A stretch of DNA of 64,000 nucleotides, from NCBI GenBank assembly GCA_021018995.1, contig CM037595.1:97305491-97369490 (forward strand), written 5' to 3'. The stretch comes from Chloranthus sessilifolius (taxonomy: Eukaryota; Streptophyta; Magnoliopsida; Chloranthales; Chloranthaceae). How positions within the stretch are numbered: the first letter of the stretch is position 1; the number at the start of each line of letters is the position of its first letter. Under the pieces are notes generated by a model that saw only the letters and a list, made by a program, of their open reading frames with translations, had not been told where the DNA came from and ran no database searches. Both the position numbers and the translations under genes were made by a program. This document shows positions 48,575-61,054 of the stretch, one piece after another.

Positions 48575-48671
48575 CTGCACATCCATCTCTCCCACGCTCG
48601 ACGTGTCAGCTCCCCTTGAGTCAAAGCTCTGCAATCTATGCACTTGCTCATGAGGAGTAATACTAAACACC
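48575..48671 (-). pseudogene. exon-like fragment with intact splice sites, not identified
   Basis: Open minus-strand exon between TTTTTCAG and CAG|GTAACA: VFSITPHEQVHRLQSFDSRG then ADTSSVGEMDVQ. Both splice signals are good. I do not recognise the protein; it may be part of another captured gene. Confidence 0.35.
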
Positions 48672-49127
48672 TGAAAAAGGAATACCCACTATACAAAAGA
48701 TGTTAAGAGTTTTGCAAAGCCTACGAAGAAAATATTTGGTGTGCTCCTAGAAAAATTATTTAAATATTTAGCACAATACCACAAAATTTTCATTCATTGT
48801 AATAGATCATTTATCAAACTAAAATATTCACCAAAATTGAAAGTATAATTTAGATTCCCTTCAATAAAATACTCACCAAACTAAACCAAACATTCAAAAT
48901 TTATCTTGTACTAAAGTATAAATTACCATCAACAATTGAGTGTATAGCATTATCTGTCGGTCCAATGAAGATGCTCACTGTAGACCAACAACAAAACCCT
49001 GTTGAGAGAAACTTAAATAATTTAGATATTCCGTTAGAGAAAAGTAATTTTAACGAAATAGTAAAGTAGTGGATCTTGTGTTACCCATAAAAATGGAATT
49101 AGCCATATACATTTAAGAACAATCAAC

Positions 49128-50881
49128 TAAAATGAACAAGACTTTTGGGCCATGTAATTATATCACCCGGTGTAATATCTCCCAAGGTTCCATCACGAGC
49201 ATACAACTCTGCAGTGATGTCATATATGCCATCTATTATGATTGTATATGATAAGTTTGATTGACTTGCATTTCTATCAACACGTCCCATGGCAACATTC
49301 TTATTCTTGAAGTTCTTTAATATGCAGTGAGAGGGTGGTTGTTCTATGAGACCGTCTAGATGAATCGATGATTGTCACACTTCCAACAGAAATTTAGGAA
49401 AAATAAATGAATTGGTCGATATTCAATAATGATATGAGGTAAAATAGAAATTTTGATTGGATATTTAAATTTTTACCTGATAAGAAGAACTCAACTGATC
49501 ACTCAAATGAGTCATAGGTGCTCCATGAGAACTATCTTGTCTTGGTAATGCATTGAATTTCTCCTCAAGTACCTTGCGTGCCCTAGACTCCTCATCAAGT
49601 CGTCGCACAATTGTTTCATAATTTGACTCCACACTTTCACGTGCTCTCTTCTCTCGTGAAGCAATTTCTCTAGAAGGAGCTGATGAAGAAAAAGTGGTCT
49701 TCGATATCCCTCTACCCATACCTCGTACATAGCCTCCTTTATCACGACCAAAAACCTATGATACAATTTTATTTATGATTACGATATTGATTAAAAGAGC
49801 AATAATTTCATCATCTAATTTGAGAGGAAATTTACATGTGTAACAGGATCATCATCCAAATTTGCTTCTCCTTCAACCGGATTATTTTCAACCATTTTCC
49901 TAATTTCATCCTGTAAGAAATAAATAATGATAAAATATTATAATGATAAAGTCTCGTGCTCCTTTGTAATTATTGAAGTTTATTAAATGAACTAGAACAT
50001 ATAAAAGCTCACCAATTTTTCATTCATCAATTGAGAAGGGCATATCCCATCCTTCTTGGTATGTGTGGCTATAAACAATTGTGTCCTGGTAACTATACCA
50101 GTGGGATTCTGCATTTTCTGTATAATACGATGATCATAAGTAAACATTATTTATTTATAGAATTATGCTAAATAAATATTTTAGTGATATTACCAACTCT
50201 TTAGCCCTCTTAGCTGCTCCCCGTCGACCAGTGGTGTGTGAGTTTATCATCTTTTCCCTAGAACTCCTAACCTTTTCTTGTAGTGTAGCATATTCTTTCG
50301 TCGAACACATACGAATAAACGTCTTCCAATATTCCAACTTCACATATTTCGGTGAATGTCTTTTCCGCTCTGCATCCGTCTCATATTCATCATATTTTTT
50401 TCGAAGCTCATGCTTCCATTGCTTCCAACATCCATTAGCTTTCGATAAGACTAAAACTTTATATTGAATTTCAATATCATACTCATCCTGTAATAATATA
50501 AAGACAAGATAAAATCATGGAGTAAATCAGTCAAAAAATATTATAAGTAAATAATATATGTACTCACCAAGATGGTGCTCCATATCTTATCCTTCACATT
50601 TTTTTGGCACATCATGCCATGTCATGTATGTAGGTGGACAATGTGTCCTTACCACCTGACCTATTAACATTGACAAACATGATGAATTTGTTCCAATTGG
50701 CTGCCCATGTTCATTAAATTAAACTTTTTTTCATATGCCTAGACAAAATATATATTATTAGCAATACATCTAAATAGCGATTATTAAATAAAAGAATAGA
50801 TTAAAAAAAAATATTGAGCAAACCCGTCTCAGTAGTCCTGCTTTGTTCTAAACTACTTGATTGAGGTTCAATTCTTTCCAT
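49128..50881 (-). pseudogene. CACTA-associated plant transposase (Transposase_24 / TNPA-like), multi-exon
   Basis: Start MERIEPQSSSLEQ at 50881. Exons then give FNEHGQPIGTNSSCLSMLIG (about 50710-50580), ANGCWKQWKHELRKKYDEYE and EYWKTFIRMCSTKEYATLQE with SHTTGRRGAAKRAKEL (about 50490-50195), GIVTRTQLFIATHTKKDG (about 50110-50010), and a coiled-coil block SREKRARESVESNYETIVRR (about 49756-49476). The last exon has DGIYDITAELYARDGTLGDI (about 49350-49128). This family is the second protein of plant CACTA elements, which binds subterminal repeats. Exon frames are largely open, but one internal stop (SEG-stop) is visible near 50600. Confidence 0.8.
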
Positions 50882-51098
50882 GCTCAATCCTTTGCTGAAA
50901 ATAAGTAAATAGTATTTTCCAAAACCATATATCTTATTGAGTCATGTCAAAACTATTTTTAGTAGTAAAAATAGTATACATCTTCTAATGGTAATTACAA
51001 AAGCATGTAGAGGGAACATGGAGTGAACCACACGAGTTTTTCAAAAGCATGTAGAGGGATGAAAATTGTACAAAAAGAGAATTGTATTTTAGTATTCA

Positions 51099-54000
51099 TC
51101 ATCTTCCAATGGTAATTACAAAAAAAATGAGAAATGTATTTTTGTATTCATCATCTTCCACAACATCAACGACCAATGGTAATGCTAAAGTATCTGCATT
51201 AGTTCTTTCCTCAAATACTAATGGATCTTCATAAGCATCTACATCCCGAGTCAATCTCTTTGGAGGATCTAAGACCACATACCAATCAGCTCTAGTTTGA
51301 TCTTTGCAATAGAAGACTTGGGTGGCTTGGGAGGCAAGAATAAACGGCTCGTCATCTTCATGTGAACTCCTCATAAGCCTCCCAAGATTAACAAAAATTA
51401 AGCCTGTTTCTGGATCAAGAACACATCCATTCATTTTAACTTCTATACGTACCCAATCACAATAAAAGACTGTTTCTATAAAGTTACCATAATTCAGTTC
51501 AAGTATTTGTTTAAGGATGTCATAATAAGTGACTTCTTCTTCTACAAGGTTCTTATCTTTGACACTAGCTCTGAAATTAGTTAAAGCCTTCATGGAGACT
51601 CCACTATTCTGCGTGCTTGTACTCGTTTCTGACTCCATCGTACAAAAAAGATATCCATTAACCATGTAAGAATTATACGATATGACCTTGAATTCTGGAC
51701 CATCAGCAAGACTCTTCAAGGTAGAAGACTCTTCTTTTTCTAATTGCTGTCTTAACTAAGGAATGTAGTTACCTCTCAGATGTTTATCACATGACTTGTG
51801 GCCTTGGAGATTAGATTGATACTTCCTATAAATGTTAAGCGTTAATTAGATAAAATATTTCAATATTAATTGAGGAAGAATAATGACAATATTTAGAAAT
51901 ATTACTTACATCTCCCATTCAACATTTTCTGGAGAATGTTTGAGAACCCATTTACGCGCTTGCTGGTATTGCAAGTTTTGAAGGTAATAGACTTTTCCTT
52001 TTTTATCGAGAGGGTAGCCACGTTTAACATCATAATCCATGAATATTGTATCTCCTCGCTTATGCCCTCCTTTATTATCATTTGGCATATACTCCATACA
52101 GTACCTCATGCATTCTTCCATTAGATATTGCTCTGTAATAGACCCCTCTGGATAAGTCTGATTTTTTATATATTACTTGTAAGTCTTCATCATCCTACAC
52201 AATTTTCTTTAATTAGATATCAATAATACTATATATTGCTTGTAAGTCTTCATCATCCTACACAATTTTCTTTAATTAGATATCAATAATACTATATATT
52301 GCTTGTAAGTCTTCATCATCCTACACAATTTTCTTTAATTAGATATCAATAATACTAGTAAAAAAAAAACTTTAAAAGTCCTATTATGAAGGTTTACCTT
52401 TCGAATTGATACATTCATCGAAATCGAACAGGACCACATGTTAGCACCTCATTCGCCAAGTGAACAATAAGGTATATCATAGAAACAAAAAATGAAGGTG
52501 AGAAGTACTTTTCAAACACGCATAGTGTTTCGACAAGGTGTCTCCTCATGTTTATAAGCTCAACCCGATCTATAACTTTGGAACATAGGACATTAAAAAA
52601 TATTGATATTTGTCGAATAGCTGCTCTCAATGGCTTTTCTTTCTTGAATGCATGTATCAACAATACGGGTAGTAGTTATTGCATGAGGATATGATAGTCA
52701 TGTGACTTCAGGCCTTTCAGTTGAAAATCATCCAAACTTACGTTATACTTCCAATTTGCACTGTATCCAATGAGAACTTTCAAATTATACAAGGTTTCAC
52801 AAATTATTATTTTTTCATCTTGAGATAAGGCAAACAGAGCTTTAGGGCAATACATCTTGTCATTTTTCTGCACAATCCATAAATTTTTCTGTATCTTCAT
52901 ATCTTTAAGATCATATCGGGCCTCAATTCCATCCTTACTTTTACCCTTTGTATCCATAATCGTTGCAATTAAATTTTCCGTAACATTCTTTCCCACGTGC
53001 ATTACATCCAAATTATGATGAACGGGAAGATCCTATATTTATAAAGTAAAAAATTAGTTTTCAAATCAAGTTTATTGGAGATCACATAATAAAATGAAAG
53101 GAAAATTTTATCACCTTCCAATATGGTAAGTCAAATAGGATTGATCGCTTTGACCAAGCACACCTCTCTTCATTTGTGGGCTTTTTCCTCTTCTTTCCTG
53201 TTGCCTTTTCAAACTTGGTCTAAATTATTTTCATTTTACTTAAAACTTCTGAACCGCTCATACGACGTGGATGTTTCTCATGTTCTTCCTTACCATTAAA
53301 TTGGGATTTTTGAGTTCTGAAAGGATGATTTAAATCTATAAGGAACTTTCGGTGGCTCATATAAGCATATTTCTTTCCATGATATAACCATACGGAGTCA
53401 ACCTCATCACTACAAATAGGACAACCATATCTTCCTGTTGTCCTACAACCCGAAAGATGACCATATGCTGGAAAATCATGCATAGCCCATAATAAAATTC
53501 CTTTCATGTAAAACCTAATTTTTGTATGGGAATCATATGTTATTGCTCCAGCGGACCACAATTCATTTAATTCTACAAGCAATGGTTGCAAGTAAACATC
53601 AATGTCATGTTCAGGACCATTGGGCCCGAAAATCAATATGGTCAACATTGTAAACTCCTTACGCATGCACAATGATAGAGGGAGATTATAGGGAACAATC
53701 ATAACAGGCCAACAACTATAAGAGTTATTCTTATTACCAAAAGGATTGAATCCATATGTGGCAAGTCCTAGATGAACATTACGTTTCTCCAATGCAAACT
53801 CTTTCCACTGAACATTAATTGATTTCGAATAAGAAGAATCTACGGGATGGCGCATGTGACTGTCATTTGCAACTGAGCTTGCATGCCATGTCATTTTCTC
53901 TGCAATCCACGGTACACTGTACATTCTTTGTAGCCTGGGAGTTAATGGAAAGTATCTTAATTTCTTCCATGGTAACGGCTTAGCCCTCGACTTTGAAGCA

Positions 54001-54779
54001 TCTGTTCGATTTCATCTGCTCGTATCACACGTAGGACAAGTATCCTTATTTGCATGATCTCTCCAATATAATATGCAATCATTGGGGCATGCATGAATAA
54101 TCTCATATTTCATACGTAAAGACTTGATCAACTTTTTCTCATTGTATGTGGTATCTGGCAAAGTATTTTGTTCAGGTAGTAATTTTTTTATCATTTTCAA
54201 CAGCTCTGTGAAGCCTTTATCAGACCACTGATGCCTAGCTTTCATGCTCAACAACTCAATAGTGATTGACAATTTTCTATGCTCATTTTTACATGACGGA
54301 TATAAAGGTTCTAATGCATATTCCATCAATTTATTGTACCCCGCATCATCATGTAAATCATGTGGAAGTTGCTCGTCATCTTCATCATAAGCATCATTTA
54401 AGCAAGCATCTAAATCTTCAGTACGAACATCTCCAAATGTGTTATTCAACATATCTTCCATTCTTGGAAACCTATCTTTGTTTGGGTTAGAAGTTGATGT
54501 AATACTAATCCCCAAATTGGCATGACTATTAGAAAACGATTCTCCATGGTGCTTCCATATCGTGTAAGATTTATCTATACCATCACAAAATAAATGTTCC
54601 ATAATAATCACGAGGCTATGCTTTTTAAGATTTCGACAGTTGACACAAGGACAACAACACCAATCAGGATCTTCTACATTTTCTTTTGCAAATTTGATAA
54701 ATGAATGAAAACCTTCGATATATTCCACAGTTGCATGATTTGCCGTCATCCACTCTTTACTTGGGATTGTTGAAGACAT
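51099..54779 (-). pseudogene. TNP2-like CACTA transposase, decayed
   Basis: Four exons: 54779-53115, 53032-52398, 52194-51910, 51825-51099. Order of domains: Transpos_assoc (SKEWMTANHATVEYIEGFHSF, CCCPCVNCRN), the Transposase_21 core (WHASSVANDSHMRHPVDS, LATYGFNPFGNKNNSYSCWP, AYGHLSGCRTTGRYGCPIC), DUF4218 (MRRHLVETLCVFEKYFSPSF), YPEGSITEQYLMEECMRYC, and DUF4216 (FKVISYNSYMVNGYLF, VFYCKDQTRADWYVVLDPP). In-frame stops lie at 54012-54014, 53220-53222, 52676-52678 and 52415-52417, plus one in exon 3 and one early in exon 4. It cuts and joins the element ends in active relatives; this copy cannot be functional without its partners in trans. Confidence 0.9.
52166..52357. repeat. 63-bp unit in three tandem copies over a transposase splice acceptor
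   Basis: TTGTAAGTCTTCATCATCCT followed by ACACAATTTTCTTTAATTAG begins at 52177, 52240 and 52303. The three copies are almost identical. Each carries, on the minus strand, TTGTGTAG followed by GATGATGAAGACTTACAAG, i.e. the intron end and exon start. Confidence 0.93.
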
Positions 54780-54854
54780 ATTCTACAAAAATAAATGAAT
54801 AGAAAAATAAATAAAAATAATAATAATATAGCTAAAGATCAACGAAAAAGAACT

Positions 54855-54890
54855 TTACTATACTACGTGAAAATCGACAAAAAACAATGA
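54855..54890 (+). repeat. internal degenerate CACTA left-type terminus
   Basis: TACTACGTGAAAATCGACAA, differing from the 36522 terminus in its first base and one more, in the same orientation, 80 bp upstream of the TNP2-like start codon. It is not followed by the CCGTTGTT subterminal repeats. Confidence 0.7.
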
Positions 54891-57200
54891 GCAGCTTGGA
54901 AATGGGCTGACCCGACGCATTGACAGCCACAACTGCAAGTAGGGGGATCTATTATCACTTTATGTGCCTCAAATCATACACAAATGAAGATAGTCACTCA
55001 TAAATTCTGCATTATGATTAAACAAGAAAACTTACAGCAAAGCACTAGAGAATGATCAAGCCTGCAAGCCACATCTGAAAGATAATATTGACATGATCAT
55101 TAACATTAACCGAACTGTTCACACTAACTTTGAAACTTTTATGAGAATGCAGGTTTCAATTCGGAGGGCAGCCACTGTCTGTAAAAGTCAAAGGAATTAT
55201 GGGACCAGCACTAGGTAATAGCTTTTAAATCTCCAATTTGACTTAGCTGTCAATGAAGATACTTGCTTTATTGGGAAGATGAATTGGTGATTTTGGAATT
55301 TGGTGACCAGACTCAGTTGACTTTATCGATTTCAAACCAAAGTTCAAAATTTCAGATGACATACAGTCTATAGTTTGTGTCCACTCTCAATTCGTGAGGG
55401 TTCAAAAAACCCTCACCACAATCATATAGGTGATCATACGAGGCTGGATTGTGTTTTGGTGCTGGGCATACACATATTATTATTGTTAATAATAATTATT
55501 ATTATTGTTATATGTGCAGATATATAATGTTTATCATAGATAATAATACTTTGCCCTCTATTATCCCAGCTAGCCCAATAAAGACATGAAACCTCTATCT
55601 TTCAAGAGCTTTTGTAAAAGCATTGACAATTGTGTTGCCAAACTCAATTTAGGTGTAGCCTCTATTTTTTCCCGAATGAAGTGATAATTAATTTCTATAT
55701 GTTTCATTCCTAACTCCAGCTGTTAATGAGCCTACAAAATTTAAATTAATTTTCAAGATTTGTAAGAAAGGGTATTGGATGGGGTTTTCTAATGGGCAGT
55801 CTCGTCAATGAAGTCTATTCCTATAAGAATGTTGCCATTTAGCTTTTCAAGCGTTACTACGAAGAGATTTATTAGGCTCCTAAGTGGTCAGACCTGGCCA
55901 CCATCTGTTGTGTTGGGGTCTTCCATGTTGTATGCATTGCATACAAGGTCATCAATCATAGATGTGCATGCTACAGGCCATTATATGGTTTGGAGGTTTC
56001 CAGACCATCCAATCAAAGCACATTTGTGCTTTGAACTTGGACTGTTGCCAATGCATATTTTCCCGTCCATTTTGTAGGCTTTAGATTAGACTGTCAACAT
56101 ATGTAGTATGGATGACAGTCTAATCTGAGGGTGTATTTTTTGGCTAAATCATATCTACATGATACCCTATCACATGATCATGATCATGATCTCAAGACCT
56201 CAATATCCATTATGAGAAATTTTGGGACGAAAAAGGAATCTCTATCTTGGATGAGATTACCTTTTCAGCTTGGGTGAGATTACATTTTCACTTGGTGCAA
56301 ATGATGGTACCTTTTGTTACATTACATTTTTTATTTCTTTTGTATAGGAAAAAGATATCACCCACTGCTGGTCCCCTATGTTGGGGTTCTAGGAGGGGTG
56401 GATGAGACACAGCCTTACCTATGACTTTTTATGCACAAAGTGGCTGATCTTCAAAACTCAAACCCGCGTTATCGAGCTTTACAGCTCAAGTTTTTTACCA
56501 TTGCACCAAGCAATGGCCTCTTTTCTTTTGTTTATTTTTCTTAATTCAACTTTTTATTTTTATATGAAAGAAATAAAATTTTTGTAATTATGAAAGTCCA
56601 TTTTCCAAAGATATTTCCTTTTGGACTCAATGAAACCACATTTTCAGAAGAAAAAAATGTTGTGGTGAACTCACAATGACATGCTTGTTATGCCAAAATC
56701 TTGATTTCTTGTTTTATGGTTTGCATAAATAATGTAGTCTACTCATCCCCGTAGACCTAAATACCCTTTTTCTTCTTATGTAAACTAATATTGATATAAA
56801 TTTAGCATATGTGATTATGGAAATTTGGATTTACTAGTTTGACTGACATGCTCAATGTTTCCACACTTTTTTTCATGTTTGACATTAACATCATGTCAAC
56901 CTCTTAGTTAGTAAGGTATTTCAGCTGTGTTTGGCATAGCTCTTTGTCAGCTCCCTGCCAAAGCTGGATATACTTGCTTTTGCAGGCCCCCTTCTCCTTG
57001 TTAACTCCCTGAAAAGCGGATTTACCTGCTCCAGCAGTTCCCCCCTGCTCTCTACTCACTCCATGCCAGAGCAAATACTGGATCCAAGAACTGCAAGGTA
57101 AGTTAAAACCGAAAACAAATTCTTCTAGCAGAGATTTGGTTATATTGGGTTCAGTAGGTATTCTTATAATTAAGGTTGCTGTTAAGAAAATTAAAAATTT
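54891..57200. other. noncoding part of the CACTA region
   Basis: No gene recognised. It holds an ATT/AAT-rich microsatellite (about 55475-55512), a strong inverted repeat (56083-56126) and scattered GATCATGATC palindromes. Open frames are short and lack support. Confidence 0.45.
56083..56126. repeat. perfect 14-bp inverted repeat (hairpin)
   Basis: AGATTAGACTGTCA, 16-bp loop, TGACAGTCTAATCT. Could be the footprint of a small fold-back element. Confidence 0.85.
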
Positions 57201-57412
57201 TAAATCGTGAAAACCCCCTCTTGAGGCAGTCAAGTTAAATGTTTATGCTGATATTAATTAAAAGAGCAACTGGGAGTAGGGGGTGGTATAAGCACAAATA
57301 GTAAAGGTGAGTTATTTGCTGCATTTAGTTCTCGGTATCAAGGATTCAAGGTGTTAACAGATTTAAAGCTCAAGCATTAGCCCTTAAGGAGGGATTGGAA
57401 AAAATTTGAGGC
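57200..57412 (+). pseudogene. remnant of a retroelement RNase H domain
   Basis: Plus strand: KPPLEAVKLNVYAD, then after stops GVGGGISTNSKGELFAAFSS and AQALALKEGLEK. This follows the plan of the RVT_3 RNase H of plant LINEs (W-PP--VKLN-DG, G-GG--R---G, A---AL--GL). Broken by at least two stops and short; a LINE relic. Confidence 0.5.
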
Positions 57413-58225
57413 TCAAGCAGTCCCAGTCTGACCCATTGACACAACTAATCATGATCCTCTCAATCCATGAATTTAGCTACAAATTTCTCTCCAATATTAA
57501 ACTTTTTTAAAAAATTAGGGGTTTTGATATCTATAAAATTCATCTTTTATCTATAATACATTTTTATGGATGTTAAGGTTTTAAAATTCATTACTAATTA
57601 AGTTTAAACTATTTTTTTTTTTTAAATATGAAAATCCATTACTAAATTGAGGAGTGTGTTGACTTGAGATATATATATATATATATCTTTCTTTGTGACA
57701 GAAACTATTTTTATTTTTATATAGTAGTAGTATTAGTAATTCTGCCGTGAAGATCAGAATTTTTTGTGGAGTGAAAAAAAATATCTTTCTTTGTATGCGT
57801 GAAAACTGAGTCCTTAATATTAAATCCATATTTTTGTTTTGAATCTCTTTTAGATTATTTGCTCTAATCTAGTATCCAAATTTCTACTTAAAAAAAAAAA
57901 GAATTAGCAGTTATGTCGGCCACATAAGCTGCCTGCAAAATTGTCTATCGAAACTTGTCCGCCGTATAACACTATCCATGTCACTAATAATGGGGGACTA
58001 CCGTGTTACTTGAGTTGGGATAAAGCTTGGTCCTTGAGGTTTTACGGTTTCCATTATCCTACTTTACTATTCTTTTCTGTGATTTTTTTTTCGGGATATT
58101 TAAATGCAATATATGTCGAACTCCTTGCATCATCACACAACGATTACTCTTCTTTTCCCTAGTTTTTTTACTGCTGAAAGTGAGCTCTCTTTTATTCTTA
58201 TCAGCCCACTATTTTCCATATTTTC

Positions 58226-58467
58226 AGGATCCTTATCTCATACAACAGACCATGTTACCACAGCAACTTGAAAAAGAAGCTCCTAATTCTACAAAGGAGT
58301 TTGGAGGCTTCTCTCCTTTTCAGGATATGGAGTGCTATAAAAGAGCCAATACTGTGTCATCTTATTTTCCCTTATATACTGGAAGTAGAAGTGGTAGTAG
58401 AAAAAGGAATGCTGACACAAATAAATATGCCTCTGCAAAGTACAGGAAGCTGGGTGCTGAAGATTAG
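58226..58467 (+). pseudogene. exon-like fragment, last exon of an unidentified gene
   Basis: After a pyrimidine-rich TTTTCAG, 80 open codons run DPYLIQQTMLPQQLEKEAPN ... SRKRNADTNKYASAKYRKLG and end at TAG. Basic and Ser-rich near the end. It looks like a real terminal exon, but I do not recognise the protein. Located 280 bp before the receptor-kinase fragment. Confidence 0.35.
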
Positions 58468-58744
58468 AGGCTGGATTGGCCTATGAAGATGTATGTCGCC
58501 TACCCATATGTATATTTAAAGATGAGATGTGAGAAGAAAATAACTGTAGATAAAGAAGAAACAACTAACATGGAGCAGACCATCAAGCAAAAATAAGTTT
58601 GCACGTACGCTCTTGGACTCTAAGGGCTTGTTTGGATCTCAGAATAAAACAATCAAATTTACCCTACTTTTCCTTGTACCATGTTTTGAGTTGTGTTTTT
58701 TTTTTTTTCCAAGGCACCTTTATTCCCCAAAATAGACTTTTCAA

Positions 58745-59811
58745 TCCATATATGGGCATGTGCAGTGTACTAGAGATATCTCACAATTTGATTGCAGAAG
58801 ATGCCTAGAAGTTGGTATTAATGAGATACCATCATCCCCAATTTCTAGAAGGCTAGGAGGAAGAATTATTGCACTCACCTGCTATTGTAGGTTTGAGAAT
58901 TATCGTTTCTACAACTCTACAGCTACAACTACTCCTGCTCCTCCCCCATCAATTACTCCTGCTCCTCCTCCATCAACTACTCCAATTGGCAGAGGTAAGT
59001 AGCAGCTAATTAAGTTTTTTCTCCTCTGGTTCTTCTGAAGTGTTTTCAAATTTGAAGAATTTTTCTTAATTTTTATCAATACATGAAGGGATTTCAAGTC
59101 CCATATATATAGGCATATCAGATGACTCCCATAAAAATCCATATTAGCTGATATGTATTGGATATGGACAATATTTTAAACAATGGATACATGATTTAAT
59201 CATACTTAAATTTAGGATAGCAGGTTTTGCAATCAAAGATTTTTCATCTTCATCATTATTATAGCCTTATCCCAAGGGATGGCTCCACTGTTGAGTGCTT
59301 TGACTGATAATGAGAGAGGCTGTTTTTTGTTCTAATCTTTCACACATTAGATTTTGAGATCATGGCCCAAATATTAGACAGTACAAATCTGTGATCACAA
59401 TGCACCATGATACACTCCGATCATGATCACTTTGGGTTTGTGAGCCACATGGAATCAACATTTGGTCATTTGATATCTTGGCCATAATATCAAGATGTGA
59501 TATGTTAAATATTGAGAATAAAAACAACCTCCATCATCTGTGGTGGAACAATCATTGCGCCACAAGAATCTTTGGTTGCAAAATCAGCTACCTTAATGTT
59601 ATTTTCTTCACATTTTCTATGGAAGCAAGCTCAACACAGCTCGAACCATGGTTCAAAAAGTAAACATGTTCTTGTTCATACAAGAAGCACCCAAAATTCA
59701 GCTCGAACTATTGTTGCTATCGTTGTTCCAACAGTAATTGCAGTTGCACTCATCTCTTTTGTATGGATTTGCTTGCGAAGGAGGACGGCAAGGAAAGAAT
59801 CTATTGGTAAG
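58745..59811 (+). pseudogene. cysteine-rich receptor-like kinase (CRK) fragment: DUF26 end plus transmembrane exon
   Basis: 58750-59000 reads QCTRDISQFDCRRCLEVG, which holds the C-X8-C-X2-C signature of the Gnk2/DUF26 (stress-antifungal) domain, then LGGRIIALTCYCRFENYRFY and a Pro-rich PAPPPS linker ending at a GTAAGT-like donor. About 640 bp later, 59650-59811 reads SARTIVAIVVPTVIAVALIS, FVWICLRRRTARKES, a transmembrane helix with a basic stop-transfer sequence, again followed by GGTAAGT. These correspond to the end of exon 1 and exon 2 of plant CRK genes. The signal peptide, first DUF26 repeat and all kinase exons are absent in the window, so it is a captured or decayed fragment on the plus strand. 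Confidence 0.8.
58916..58990 (+). repeat. short Pro/Thr-coding repeat in the CRK linker
   Basis: ACTCCTGCTCCTCC(C/T)CCATCAA is present twice in tandem, giving TPAPPPSI/TPAPPPST. This is the juxtamembrane linker where CRKs vary most. Confidence 0.8.
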
Positions 59812-59819
59812 TATGTCTA

Positions 59820-61009
59820 CGATATCGTATATATTTTTTATGATGGGGTATCCGCCCTCTGAAAGCACCCAACTAAGTCCCTGAGTACCTGCAACACCAG
59901 CACATCACATGTACCAGTCAACAGGGATAAATCTTGTGAGTGGCCAACAAGGGGTGGAATTACAACTCTGAACCTTTGCTTCTTGAGGCCTAGCCTGGTC
60001 ACTGTGCCAACCCCTTTTTTGTTGCTGTCACACTACTTAAAAAAAGAAAATAATCGTTGATTGCTTTGAATCGGATGATGGGGATCATTTTTTGACCAAA
60101 TCTTCCATGCAATATATCTTGAGATTATTGACCGACCATCAAATAGTCAGATGTTGACGGTGACGAACCCACTACCACCTCCTCTTCACTACCACCACAT
60201 ATATTTTTTTTTCCAAAAAGTAATTTCTCGATCCAAGGAAATGTTAGTCATTGACACGGAAAACAATAGATTGGTTTGTCATAAAGTTCGCTAAACAATA
60301 GACACTTTAGTCTATATACATGGTCACCAAACAAGTTTGTCTTTGAATTAACTTGTCACTGACACTTAATTGCCACAGGATCCAACCGGTTTCTTACACC
60401 TCTTTCAAACGATCCATTAAACTCAGAGTTGATATTTGGTATGCAGCCCGAGTGCCTACTTACTTGGTTCACGGGTCACATTTTGGGATAGGTGCCACAT
60501 GGTTTCATTATGCTGCCATATGATTTGATGACCTCTTGAACTCCTTGTCTACCAAGCTGTATTATAACTTTTGTTTTTCTACTAGAGTCAGTATATCATG
60601 CTTTGGTGTTAAAGCCTGCCTCATTCTGAGTTTTTTGGGGTCGATCATTTCTTCTTCTTCTTTCTTTTTCCTTTCGTACTCTAGTAGCTTAAGAGCCCCA
60701 CTCTTTCTCATAGTCATCCATGTCTTCTTCCTTAGTGCTATTTGAGTCATACTCAGTTGAACTCAATCTCCCATGACCGATGGCACTTTTATTGCAATCA
60801 CCACTCATCTTTTTTCTTCTCTTCTGATCCAGACGGACTCTCGTGCTTCCTCTTGGGAGCCTTTTTTTAGGGATATAGGCAATGTAACCAATTAATTTAA
60901 CTAGCACAATTTACAAGACTACTCCTTTTGGAGCCAATCCAAGTAGTTATGAGTTGGGCTGCAGGCTATTCTGAAAATTATGCTGCATTTGTCATAATTC
61001 ACAAATGCC

Positions 61010-61054
<45 letters not shown>

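Noticed and set aside
55808-56077. 89-codon plus-strand open frame
   Set aside because: No motif, no codon or context support, and it contains an inverted repeat at its end.
60562-60907. Two overlapping minus-strand frames (Lys/Glu-rich) as a gene
   Set aside because: No family recognised, frames change midway and no splice context; left as unassigned.
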